Origin: Corynebacterium sp. ACRPO
GTDB lineage: Bacteria; Actinomycetota; Actinomycetes; Mycobacteriales; Mycobacteriaceae
Direction: 5' to 3'
NCBI RefSeq assembly: GCF_022347205.1
Contig: NZ_JAKRNE010000001.1
Location: 1-64,000, forward strand
DNA length: 64,000 bases
How positions within the stretch are numbered: position 1 is the stretch's first letter; each line of letters begins with the position of its first letter. A program made the translations under genes and the position numbers. This document shows, piece by piece, positions 45,842-54,532 of the stretch. The notes beneath the pieces are model-generated. The model worked only from the letters and a program-made list of their open reading frames with translations. It did no database searches and was not told the DNA's origin.

Positions 45842-46657
45842 ATGCCGGAACTGCCGGAAGTCGAGTCCGTCCGCCGGGGTCTTGAGCCCCACGTGGTGGG
45901 GCGGACTTTTGAGTCTGTGCACGTCCTGCACCCGCGTGCCAACCGTGGCCAAGATGAGCCACTTCCCGGTCTTCTTGTCGGTAAAGAGATCGCTGCTGTG
46001 GCTCGGCGGGGAAAGTTTATGTGGCTGGAATTTGTGGGCGAAGATTCCATGGATCCCCACCGCGACGTCCTCTTCATCCACTTAGGCATGTCGGGCCAGG
46101 TTCGAATCGGTGCGACCGATTCGCCGCATCTGCGCATTAGCGCTCAGCTAAGCGGTAGGGTAGAGCTTAGCTTTGTAGACCAGCGCACCTTTGGATATTG
46201 GCTCTATGCACCGTGGGCGAAGATCTCGCACATAGGCATTGACCCGTTGGAACCAGATTTCGACATTGTGGCAACCGCCCGGCGCCTGCGGACAAAGAAG
46301 ACTGCAGTAAAGACCGCACTCTTGGATCAAACCTTGGCTTCTGGAATCGGCAATATCTATGCCGATGAATCCCTGTGGGCGGCACAGATTCCGCCCCGCA
46401 AAAGGGCATCGACGTTGCGGCAAAAGGATGCCGTTGCCCTGCTCGAAGCGGCCCAGGAGGTCATGGCCGCCGCCCTAAAAGTGGGTGGCACGAGCTTTGA
46501 TTCCTTGTACGTCAACGTGAATGGTGAATCGGGATACTTCTCGCGTTCCCTGGCCGCGTATGGGCGGGCTGGCCAGCCCTGTCAGCGCTGCGGAACGCCC
46601 TTGGAGCGCTGCGTAATTTCAGGACGTTCCACCCATTTCTGCCCCCATTGTCAATAA
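45842..46657 (+). CDS. mutM: Formamidopyrimidine-DNA glycosylase
   Basis: MutM/Fpg excises oxidised purines such as 8-oxoguanine. The 271-aa protein has catalytic Pro2 and Glu3 (MPELPEVES), Lys58 (RRGKFMWL), the helix-two-turn-helix region GIGNIYADESLW, and a C-terminal zinc finger with Cys pairs in CQRCG and CPHC. All catalytic residues are present. It lies 2 bp after rnc, the order known from mycobacteria. Confidence 0.96.
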   Translation: MPELPEVESVRRGLEPHVVGRTFESVHVLHPRANRGQDEPLPGLLVGKEIAAVARRGKFMWLEFVGEDSMDPHRDVLFIHLGMSGQVRIGATDSPHLRISAQLSGRVELSFVDQRTFGYWLYAPWAKISHIGIDPLEPDFDIVATARRLRTKKTAVKTALLDQTLASGIGNIYADESLWAAQIPPRKRASTLRQKDAVALLEAAQEVMAAALKVGGTSFDSLYVNVNGESGYFSRSLAAYGRAGQPCQRCGTPLERCVISGRSTHFCPHCQ

Positions 46658-46671
46658 GTTATGGCGCATGG

Positions 46672-46688
46672 GGTTCACGTTGTGAACC
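46672..46688. promoter_or_regulatory. Perfect 7-bp palindrome in the AGCS promoter
   Basis: GGTTCAC and GTGAACC flank a GTT centre. The site covers the presumed -35 region of the AGCS promoter, where a bound protein would block RNA polymerase. It does not fit the GlxR consensus (TGTGA-N6-TCACA). The regulator is unknown. Confidence 0.5.
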
Positions 46689-46697
46689 TCAAGGCAG

Positions 46698-46703
46698 TAA
46701 ATT
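46698..46703 (+). promoter_or_regulatory. Candidate -10 box for leaderless AGCS gene
   Basis: TAAATT lies 7 nt before the ATG at 46711. TTCACG, inside the palindrome at 46672-46688, is 18 bp upstream and could be the -35 box. Confidence 0.5.
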
Positions 46704-46710
46704 ATTCTGC

Positions 46711-48210
46711 ATGGATTTTCTTGAAAATGTCGTAACGACATTTAATGACGGCGTCTGGTCGTGGATTCTGCCCTGGCTGCTCATCGCTGCGGGCCTATTC
46801 TTCGGCATCCGTACCGCGTTGGTGCAGGTGCGCATGGTGCCGGACATGTTCCGCGCCGTCGTCGAGCGACCCAAGGGGGAAGGGCGCGATGAGGACGAGG
46901 ACTATGGCGGCATCTCTGCTTTCAAGGCCTTCACTATTTCGGCCGCTTCCCGCGTTGGCACCGGTAACGTGGCCGGCGTGGCCGTGGCTATTTCCGTGGG
47001 CGGCCCAGGTGCTGTCTTTTGGATGTGGCTCATCGCCATCCTTGGTGGTGCAACTGCATTTATCGAGTCCACCCTGGCGCAGCTGTGGAAAGTGCGCGAT
47101 GGCGACGGGTACCGCGGCGGCCCGGCGTACTACATGAAACGCGGCTTGGGCTGGGGCCCGCTTGGCGCGCTTTTCTCCATCGCTATCGCCTTTACCTTTG
47201 GTTTGGTCTACAACGCCTTTCAGACCAACGCCATTGCAGATGCGGTGTCCTTCTCCTTTGACCGCGATGACACCATGTTCCGCTCCATTATCGGTGTTGT
47301 TATTGCCGTGGTTGCGGGCCTCATCATCTTTGGCGGCGTGAACCGCATTGCCAATATCACCCAGATCATCGTGCCTTTTATGGCGGTGGCCTACCTGCTT
47401 ATCGGCGGCTTTGTAGTCATCACCAACTTTGACAAGGTGCCGGGAATGATTGGCGATATTGTCGGTCACGCGCTAGGCATTAAGGAAATCGCAGGCGCGG
47501 GTCTCGGCGCGGCCATGATGAAGGGCATTCAGCGCGGACTGTTCTCTAATGAGGCCGGTGAAGGCTCTGCTCCGAACGCAGCGGCTACCGCGGCAGTGTC
47601 CCACCCGGTCAAGCAGGGGCTGGTCCAGACCCTCGGCGTGTACTTTGACACCTTGGTGGTGTGTACCATCACCGCCTTCATCATCTTGCTGGGGCCGGAG
47701 ATTGCCTACGGTGCTGAAGCAGAGGGCGTCTCCTTGACCCAGGCGGCTTTGTCTTCTGAGGTGGGCGAGTGGGGAATCCACTTCGTCAGCTTCATCCTCT
47801 TTTTCCTGGCTTTCTCCTCTATCCTGGGCAATTATTACTTGGCGGAATCTAACCTGGAGTACCTCACCCAAAGCAAGCCTGCGCTGGTAATTTTCCGCCT
47901 CGTCGTGCTTTTCTTTGTCTGGTTCGGCGCAGTGGGTTCCCTGCCGCTGGTCTTTGCTTTGGCCGATACCGGTGCGGCAACCATGGTGATCCTAAATATC
48001 ATCGCCATCGTGCCACTATCCGGTGTGGCGATTAAGCTGCTCAAGAATTACAACGAGCAGCGCAGCCACGGCATCGATCCGGTATTCCACCGCGATATGA
48101 TGCCGGAGCTGAAGGGCGTAGAGTGCTGGGACGGATCGGATCCTGTCACTCGCCGCAGCGAGGAGGATCGCCGCGTGCTGCGCGATAAGGGACACCACGA
48201 CCGCTATTAG
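46711..48210 (+). CDS. Alanine/glycine:cation symporter (AGCS family)
   Basis: The 499-aa sodium:alanine/glycine symporter has about ten or eleven helices. AGCS marks include VGTGNVAGVAVAISVGGPGA (substrate region), GATAFIESTLAQLWK, GGPAYYMKRGLG, RGLFSNEAGEGSAPNAAATA and FFLAFSSILGNYYLAESN. The ATG at 46711 starts MDFLENVVTTFND; longer frames into the promoter are unlikely. It interrupts the mutM–acyP order known elsewhere and has its own promoter with a palindromic operator, so it is probably regulated separately. Confidence 0.92.
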   Translation: MDFLENVVTTFNDGVWSWILPWLLIAAGLFFGIRTALVQVRMVPDMFRAVVERPKGEGRDEDEDYGGISAFKAFTISAASRVGTGNVAGVAVAISVGGPGAVFWMWLIAILGGATAFIESTLAQLWKVRDGDGYRGGPAYYMKRGLGWGPLGALFSIAIAFTFGLVYNAFQTNAIADAVSFSFDRDDTMFRSIIGVVIAVVAGLIIFGGVNRIANITQIIVPFMAVAYLLIGGFVVITNFDKVPGMIGDIVGHALGIKEIAGAGLGAAMMKGIQRGLFSNEAGEGSAPNAAATAAVSHPVKQGLVQTLGVYFDTLVVCTITAFIILLGPEIAYGAEAEGVSLTQAALSSEVGEWGIHFVSFILFFLAFSSILGNYYLAESNLEYLTQSKPALVIFRLVVLFFVWFGAVGSLPLVFALADTGAATMVILNIIAIVPLSGVAIKLLKNYNEQRSHGIDPVFHRDMMPELKGVECWDGSDPVTRRSEEDRRVLRDKGHHDRY

Positions 48211-48226
48211 AAATTAGGAAGGCAGC

Positions 48227-48511
48227 ATGGCACTGGAAAGAATGACCGCTTTTGTCCACGGGAACGTCCAAGGCGTGGGCTTTCGTTGGTGGACGCGCTC
48301 CCGTGCCTTGGAGCTCGGTTTGAGCGGGCATGCCACCAATCTGAGAGATGGCCGGGTGCAGGTGGTAGCAGAAGGCCCGCGGGAGAAGTGCGAAGAATTG
48401 CTGGGACTCCTCAATGAGCAGCCGAGCACGACCCGCCGCCCGGGAACGGTGGATCTGGTTGTCGAACAGTGGGCTGCCCCTAAGGGCGAATCTGGTTTCA
48501 TCGAACGTTAA
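48227..48511 (+). CDS. acyP: Acylphosphatase
   Basis: This small enzyme (94 aa) hydrolyses acyl phosphates. The phosphate-binding loop with catalytic Arg is in [18 protein letters not shown], and the catalytic Asn in [17 protein letters not shown]. It starts 16 bp after the AGCS stop with AGGAAGGCAG as ribosome site. It lies directly upstream of smc, the mycobacterial arrangement. Confidence 0.93.
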   Translation: MALERMTAFVHGNVQGVGFRWWTRSRALELGLSGHATNLRDGRVQVVAEGPREKCEELLGLLNEQPSTTRRPGTVDLVVEQWAAPKGESGFIER

Positions 48512-48576
48512 CTCGCAGCACAAGCCCACTCGAGCGAACCCCGAGGCTCGGCTGGGCAGCTGCGTTCAAGGCTTGC

Positions 48577-48582
48577 TAAACT
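48577..48582 (+). promoter_or_regulatory. Candidate -10 box for leaderless smc
   Basis: TAAACT ends 7 nt before the ATG at 48590. No ribosome site lies between, and the -35 box is not clear. Confidence 0.45.
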
Positions 48583-48589
48583 TACCCAA

Positions 48590-51500
48590 ATGCACCTGAA
48601 ATCGCTGACGCTGAAAGGCTTCAAATCATTCGCGTCGGCGACGTCTCTGAAATTTGAGCCAGGAATTTGCGCCGTCGTCGGGCCAAATGGCTCCGGCAAG
48701 TCCAATGTGGTGGACGCCCTGGCCTGGGTTATGGGTGAGGGAAGCGCCAAGACGCTGCGCGGCGGAAAGATGCAGGACGTCATCTTCGCCGGCGCCGGCG
48801 ACCGCAAGGCTTTGGGGCGCGCCGAAGTCACCCTCACCATCGATAATGCGGACGGTGCGCTGCCAATCGAATACTCGGAAGTATCGGTCACCCGCCGCAT
48901 GTTCCGCGATGGCGCCAGCGAATACGAAATCAATGGCTCCAAAGCGCGCCTGATGGATATTCAGGAGCTGCTTTCTGATTCCGGTATTGGCCGCGAGATG
49001 CACATTATCGTCGGCCAGGGCAAGCTTTCTGAGATCCTAGAATCGCGGCCCGAGGATCGGCGCTCGTATATCGAAGAGGCCGCGGGTGTGCTTAAGCACC
49101 GCCGCCGCAAGGAAAAAGCGCAGCGCAAGCTCACCGGCATGCAGGCCAATTTGGATCGCCTGCAGGACCTTACTGATGAGTTGGGCAAGCAGCTCAAGCC
49201 TTTGGCTCGCCAGGCTGAGGCCGCGCAGCGCGCCGCCACTGTGCAGGCTGATTTGCGTGATGCCCGCCTGCGGCTGGCTGGTGATAGGGTGGTGCGCCTG
49301 CGCAGCAAGTTTCAGGAGGCCGAGCGCGCGGCCGAGGTTTTGGCCGAGCAGGTTGAAGAAGTTACCGCGCAGCTGGAAGAAGCAACGGCTTCTCAGTTAG
49401 AAGTGGAAGCCCAGCTGGAAGAGGTAAACCCCAAGGCGGAGTCGGCTCAAAAGCTGTGGTTCGACCTGTCCACGCTGTCCGAGCGCATTTCCGCGACCCA
49501 GCGCATCGCGGAGGAACGAGCGGCCAATGCCGGCGCGCAAGTGGCCTATTCCGGCCAGGATCCGGATGACCTAGAGGCAAGGGCTGCCCGCGCGGACGAA
49601 GAACATGCAGAGCTTCTCGCCGCAGCGGAGGAAGCTGCGGAGCGCTTGGAAGCGATTCGTGAAGAGGTAGCAGAGCGCCGTGAGGCATTCGAGGCCGCTG
49701 AGCGCGAGCACATGGCTCAGCTGCGTGCCATTGCGGATAGGCGCGAGGGTGTCGTCCGCCTCATCGCCGCAGAGGAAAAGGCGGCAGGCCAGGTTACTTC
49801 GGCAGAAGAGGAGCTGGCGCGCCAAGAGGAAACCCTGACTTCTACCAAGCAGCGCACCCAAGCTGCCCAGGCGGAGGCCGATGAGGTAGCGGATAAGTTG
49901 CAGTCTTTGGCCGGCGAGCGTGAGCCGCTGGAGGAAGCCCATGTGCGGGCGGCCAGTGAATCGGGTGCGGCCGATAAGCGTTTGGAGCAGCTCCGCGATG
50001 AGCAGCGCGAGCGTGAGCGCGCTGTCTATACCTTGCGTTCCCGCATCGATACCTTGGCTCAGACTGCGCCGGAAAAGATTGAGGTAGGCGAGCATTTCCA
50101 ACCGTTGGCCGATTTCATTACCACCAAGTACGAGACCGCGGTAGCAGCCGCGTTGGGTGCTTTTGCAGAGGCCCAGGCCGGCGAGATCTCTGCCCAGCTG
50201 ATTGCGGACTTAGAAAAGGGCACGCGCTCCGCGCTTATCGACGTCTCCGCGGCTGCCCCCGCCACTTCCTGGCGCGTGGATGCGACTTTGCCCGCAGGAA
50301 CCTCGTGGTTGCTCGACCACATTGTGGTGGTCCCGGAAGTTTCCGCAGCGCTGCACCGCCTCCTTGCGGATGTCGTGCTCGTCTCCGATGTCGCGGAGGC
50401 GAAAAAGTTGGTGGCCGAGGACCCCCGCCTGCGTGCGGTCACCGAATCCGGCGTGGTGTTGGGTGAAGGTTGGGTAGAAGTAGGCACCGGTGCCTCATCC
50501 ACCGTCGAGGTTTCCGCCCGCATCGCGGAGGCAGAGGAGCAGTTGGAATCTGCCACGCAGGAGCTGGAAGAACTCTCCGGCACGCTTGAGGGCGCGAAGA
50601 TCGCGGCGGAGGATGCCCGGGTGACTGCAGCCTCGGCGAAGGCTGCCTTGCGCGAGCATGATACTGAAGTTGATGCGTGGAAACGCGATCACCAGCGCCT
50701 TCTCAAGCAGTACGAGGCCAATAAGAACGAGCACGAGAAGGCCGCGGCGCGGGCGACCGAGATCGAGGTCAAGCTCACCGAGGCCCGCACGCAGCTTGCC
50801 GACGCCCGCGATAGGCTCGCCCGCGTCGATGCGGACGAGCAGCCCGACGAGCCATCTTCGGCAGAGCGCGACGAGGCCTCCGCAGCATTAGAGCAGGTCA
50901 AGTCCATGGAAATGGAGGCGCAGGTGGCGGCCCGCTCGGCCCAAGACCACGTGGGTCAGGTAGCGGGGAAGGGGGAGGCGTTGCGTCGCCAAGCGCAGCA
51001 TGAACGCCAAGCCAAGGCCCGCCATGAGCAAGCCATGGCGCGGCGCAAGGCCCAGGGAGATTTGGCCGGTGCGGTAGCCAAGCATTCACGCGATCTGGCC
51101 GCGCGCGCCACGCAGCTGCTTGAGCGCGCTACCTCTGAGCGCGATGACTACTTTGCGCAGCGCACCTCCCTCAACTCGCAGCTGCAGCAGGTCAAGCAAC
51201 ACGTCTCGGCCGCGCGGCAGCAGCTGGACCGGCTGACCAACCGCGCCCATGACTCGGAAATTGCTCGCTCCCAGGCGCAGGTGCGTGTGGACGAAGCAGA
51301 AGCCAAGATTGTGGAACAGCTGGGCATTGCGATTTCGGATCTCCTGCAGGACTACACTCCAGGCGAAGATTTCGACCGCGGGGCGGAAAACGCGCGCTTG
51401 AAGCAAGCAGAAAAGGACCTCAATTCACTAGGCAAGGTCAATCCGCTCGCACTGGAGGAATACAAGGCTTTGGAGGAGCGCTATTCCTTCCTTTCCACCC

Positions 51501-52111
51501 AGTTGGAGGATGTCATTCAAGCCCGCAAGGATCTTGCGGGCGTTATCGAGGATGTAGACGCGCAGATCTTGCAACTGTTTACCGATGCATGGCACGACGT
51601 CGAAGCAGAATTTCCCAAGGTTTTCCAGACCCTTTTCCCCGGTGGCGAGGGGCGCCTTATCCTCACAGAGCCGGACGATATGCTCACCACCGGCATCGAG
51701 GTGGAAGCGCGACCACCGGGCAAGAAGGTCAAGCGACTCTCCTTGCTATCTGGTGGCGAGAAGTCGCTTACTGCGCTTGCGATGCTGGTAGCTATCTTCC
51801 GCGCCCGCCCCAGCCCGTTCTATGTCATGGACGAGGTTGAGGCAGCGCTTGATGACGTCAACCTGCGCCGCCTCATTGCCCTCTTTGAGGAGCTGCGTAA
51901 AGACTCGCAGCTCATCGTGATTACGCACCAAAAGCCGACGATGGATGTCGCCAACGTCCTCTATGGCGTAACCATGCGCGGCGATGGTGTTACTCGCGTA
52001 ATTTCGCAGCGCATGAATCCCGCAGGCAGCGCCCCTGGAACGGAGCAAGCCAGCGAGGATGCCACTCGTTTGGGCGTAGATGCTCCTCGCGGTGACGAGG
52101 TGGGGAAGTAG
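48590..52111 (+). CDS. smc: Chromosome segregation ATPase SMC
   Basis: SMC forms the ring of the condensin complex that organises the chromosome. The 1173-aa protein has Walker A in GPNGSGKSNVVDAL (about residue 31), a first coiled-coil arm, the hinge near 500-640 (HFQPLADFITTKYETAV onward), a second arm, the ABC signature LLSGGEKSLTALAML (about 1053) and Walker B FYVMDEVEAALDD. The partners ScpA and ScpB are not in this window. The ATG at 48590 begins MHLKSLTLKGFKSFA, the family start. Confidence 0.97.
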   Translation: MHLKSLTLKGFKSFASATSLKFEPGICAVVGPNGSGKSNVVDALAWVMGEGSAKTLRGGKMQDVIFAGAGDRKALGRAEVTLTIDNADGALPIEYSEVSVTRRMFRDGASEYEINGSKARLMDIQELLSDSGIGREMHIIVGQGKLSEILESRPEDRRSYIEEAAGVLKHRRRKEKAQRKLTGMQANLDRLQDLTDELGKQLKPLARQAEAAQRAATVQADLRDARLRLAGDRVVRLRSKFQEAERAAEVLAEQVEEVTAQLEEATASQLEVEAQLEEVNPKAESAQKLWFDLSTLSERISATQRIAEERAANAGAQVAYSGQDPDDLEARAARADEEHAELLAAAEEAAERLEAIREEVAERREAFEAAEREHMAQLRAIADRREGVVRLIAAEEKAAGQVTSAEEELARQEETLTSTKQRTQAAQAEADEVADKLQSLAGEREPLEEAHVRAASESGAADKRLEQLRDEQRERERAVYTLRSRIDTLAQTAPEKIEVGEHFQPLADFITTKYETAVAAALGAFAEAQAGEISAQLIADLEKGTRSALIDVSAAAPATSWRVDATLPAGTSWLLDHIVVVPEVSAALHRLLADVVLVSDVAEAKKLVAEDPRLRAVTESGVVLGEGWVEVGTGASSTVEVSARIAEAEEQLESATQELEELSGTLEGAKIAAEDARVTAASAKAALREHDTEVDAWKRDHQRLLKQYEANKNEHEKAAARATEIEVKLTEARTQLADARDRLARVDADEQPDEPSSAERDEASAALEQVKSMEMEAQVAARSAQDHVGQVAGKGEALRRQAQHERQAKARHEQAMARRKAQGDLAGAVAKHSRDLAARATQLLERATSERDDYFAQRTSLNSQLQQVKQHVSAARQQLDRLTNRAHDSEIARSQAQVRVDEAEAKIVEQLGIAISDLLQDYTPGEDFDRGAENARLKQAEKDLNSLGKVNPLALEEYKALEERYSFLSTQLEDVIQARKDLAGVIEDVDAQILQLFTDAWHDVEAEFPKVFQTLFPGGEGRLILTEPDDMLTTGIEVEARPPGKKVKRLSLLSGGEKSLTALAMLVAIFRARPSPFYVMDEVEAALDDVNLRRLIALFEELRKDSQLIVITHQKPTMDVANVLYGVTMRGDGVTRVISQRMNPAGSAPGTEQASEDATRLGVDAPRGDEVGK

Positions 52112-52200
52112 CCTGGGTTCGTCGACTTCCCGCAGGACGCCTTCCGCTATAGGAGGGGGTTTGGCGTGCCGCGAGCTGAGAAGACTGGCACTATAGAGGC

Positions 52201-54162
52201 ATGAATTCTTTATGGTTATGGATCGGCATTGCGATCGTCGTGATCGTGCTGATTATTCTTCTCGTGGTAATCGGCAAAAAGCGCGGCGACGCCAAGAAGG
52301 TGTCCTTTGATAAGCCCGCTGAGGAAGAACCGAAGCAGCTGACCCAGGAGCAAAAGTCCGGCAACTATCAAGCTAAGTCCGGCTTTAACTTCGCTCCTGC
52401 CGGCGGCGCTAAGGAAGCGCAGAAAGCCCCGGTTCAGGCGGATAAACCCGCTGCGAACAAGCCAGCCCCAGAAAAGCAGGCTCAGCCGCAGCAGGCCGCT
52501 AAGGCAGAGCCGAATGCTACCGACATCGCCAACGAGCAGCTCAGCGGCAAGACCCCACAGTCGAAGGAAAAGCCGCAGGCGCAGGCTAAACCGCAAGCGC
52601 AGGCTGATAAGCCACAGCCTGCCCAGCCCACGACTGATGCCGCGGCAAACAAGCCCGTGGCCGACAAGCCTTTGGCAGACAAGCCTGTGGCAGAGGAACC
52701 AGAAACTAAGCCGGCACCACAGCAGGGGAAGCCGGCGAAGACCGACAAACCGGCAGAGCCTTCTAAGCAGGCCCAGGCCCAAGCGCCAGCGGAGGAGAAG
52801 AAGCAAGCGGCAGAATCTTCCGCTGATAAGGCAGACAAAACACAGTCCAAGGGAACTGGCGCTGCCGCCGCGGCAGCGACTGCTGGCGCGGCTGGATTAG
52901 CGGGCGCGGCAACTGCGGCGTCGGAAAGCGAAGAATCGCACGCGGACCGTGCCCCAGAAAAGGCTGAGCAGCCAGAAGCTGCACCCAAGGCAGAAGAGCC
53001 AGAAGACGTCGTCTCCGTGGAAAATGCTGAGGTAGAAGAGGAGTCCCCAGTCTTCGACGAGGTTGTTGAAGACAATGATGCCGAAGACATCGAGGAGCGG
53101 GTGGACGACCGCGAGGAAGCCGAAGAAGCCGCAGCCGCTGCCGAGGCGCAAACCGGTGCAGCTGAAGCTGCCAAGGAACAGACCGAGGCTCCAGAGGGAG
53201 AACCTGCTCCAGCGCCAGCTCCGCAGGATAATATTGCACCCGCCGGTGGGCGTCTTGGCCGTTTGCGTGGGCGCCTTTCGCGCTCGCAAAATGCCATCGG
53301 CCAGGGGCTCATGGGAATTTTGTCCGCAGGCGATCTGGATGAAGACGCCTGGGAGGAAGTCGAAGACACGCTCATCATGGCGGATTTGGGTACCAAGTCC
53401 ACGATGAAGGTGACCGATTCCCTGCGCGAGAAGATCGCTGAGCGCGGCGTTTCCAGCGAGGATGAGGCACGTGCCATGCTGCGCGAATGCCTGATTGAAG
53501 CTGGCCACCCAGAGATGGATCGCTCCATTAAGGCCATGCCGAATGAGGGCAAGCCAGCAATCGTAATGGTCGTCGGTGTCAATGGCACCGGCAAGACCAC
53601 AACCACCGGCAAGCTTGCTCGCGTGCTGGTAGCCATGGGCCACAAGGTCCTTTTGGGCGCGGCCGATACTTTCCGAGCTGCGGCCGCTGATCAGCTTGAG
53701 ACGTGGGGCCGCCGCGTTGGCGCCGATACCGTGCGCGGCAAGGAAGGCGCAGACCCCGCATCGGTAGCCTTCGATGCGGTAGCAACCGGCGTGGAACAGC
53801 AAGTAGATGTGGTCTTGGTCGACACCGCAGGCCGCCTCCATACCTCCACGGACTTGATGGACCAGCTAGGCAAGGTCAAGCGCGTGGTAGAAAAGAAGAC
53901 CGATGTGGACGAGGTCCTGCTGGTATTGGATGCCACGGTGGGGCAAAATGGCCTTACGCAGGCACGAATCTTCCGCGAGGTAGTAGATATCACCGGTGTG
54001 GTTCTCACCAAGCTGGACGGCACCGCCAAGGGCGGAATCGTCTTCCAGGTACAAGAAGAATTGGGTGTTCCAGTCAAGCTTGTGGGCTTGGGCGAAGGCG
54101 CCGATGATCTCGCACCATTCGAGGTTGAAGGCTTCGTCGACGCCCTGTTGGGTGAGAAGTAG
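52201..54162 (+). CDS. ftsY: SRP receptor FtsY with a long acidic N-terminal region
   Basis: FtsY docks SRP-ribosome complexes at the membrane. The 653-aa protein is longer than usual. Residues 4-26 form a membrane anchor (LWLWIGIAIVVIVLIILLVV). About 30-355 is a low-complexity A region rich in Ala, Lys, Glu, Pro and Gln, basic first and then strongly acidic. The NG GTPase domain follows, with GVNGTGKTTTTGKLARVL (about 459), DTAGRLH and TKLDGTAKGGI. The SRP GTPase ffh starts about 9 kb downstream. smc lies upstream, as in mycobacteria. Confidence 0.96.
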   Translation: MNSLWLWIGIAIVVIVLIILLVVIGKKRGDAKKVSFDKPAEEEPKQLTQEQKSGNYQAKSGFNFAPAGGAKEAQKAPVQADKPAANKPAPEKQAQPQQAAKAEPNATDIANEQLSGKTPQSKEKPQAQAKPQAQADKPQPAQPTTDAAANKPVADKPLADKPVAEEPETKPAPQQGKPAKTDKPAEPSKQAQAQAPAEEKKQAAESSADKADKTQSKGTGAAAAAATAGAAGLAGAATAASESEESHADRAPEKAEQPEAAPKAEEPEDVVSVENAEVEEESPVFDEVVEDNDAEDIEERVDDREEAEEAAAAAEAQTGAAEAAKEQTEAPEGEPAPAPAPQDNIAPAGGRLGRLRGRLSRSQNAIGQGLMGILSAGDLDEDAWEEVEDTLIMADLGTKSTMKVTDSLREKIAERGVSSEDEARAMLRECLIEAGHPEMDRSIKAMPNEGKPAIVMVVGVNGTGKTTTTGKLARVLVAMGHKVLLGAADTFRAAAADQLETWGRRVGADTVRGKEGADPASVAFDAVATGVEQQVDVVLVDTAGRLHTSTDLMDQLGKVKRVVEKKTDVDEVLLVLDATVGQNGLTQARIFREVVDITGVVLTKLDGTAKGGIVFQVQEELGVPVKLVGLGEGADDLAPFEVEGFVDALLGEK

Positions 54163-54179
54163 TAGCTAACCTTGAAACT

Positions 54180-54240
54180 CCCCCCTGCATACCGGGTGCC
54201 ACGTACGTGCGCCACGGTGTGCTGGGGGGCTTGTCGTTTT
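54180..54240 (+). terminator. Probable ftsY terminator
   Basis: CCCCCCTGCATACCG (54180-54194) pairs with CGGTGTGCTGGGGGG (54215-54229) at about 12 of 15 positions. TTGTCGTTTTC follows. Confidence 0.6.
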
Positions 54241-54478
54241 CATAGTCTCGGTGCAGCGTGCAGCAGTCTCGGGAATTCTTTTCGCTTTCATCTCTCCGTC
54301 TTTTCACAGACTATGCAAAAAGCGTATGCAATTGGCGCGGGAATAAGTCCTGCTGAGCGTCTGTGAATTCTCTGCTTGTGAGCGTAATTGTGGCGGTTGT
54401 GCTTGCCTTTTATGAAGCGTAGGGGAGTGCTGCAATGTGGTTTGACCTTGGCGGGAATGGTAGCCTGAAAGGGCTGTA
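54241..54478. other. Intergenic stretch before mrpA, nothing identified
   Basis: No frame with coding character or start signal is visible between the ftsY terminator and the mrpA leader. It contains TTGACC at 54442-54447 and possible -10 hexamers (TAGCCT at 54461) at poor spacing, so the mrp promoter is probably here but cannot be placed. Confidence 0.5.
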
Positions 54479-54501
54479 TTTAATGCGAGATTCGCATTAA
54501 A
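54479..54501. promoter_or_regulatory. 10-bp-arm palindrome in the mrp leader
   Basis: TTTAATGCGA and TCGCATTAAA flank a 3-bp GAT centre and are exact reverse complements. The site lies 31 bp before the mrpA start. It has no T-run, so a protein operator or an mRNA hairpin in the leader is more likely than a terminator. Confidence 0.55.
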
Positions 54502-54532
54502 CCTAGATCAAGGTTCGTGAGGCAAGTATTTC

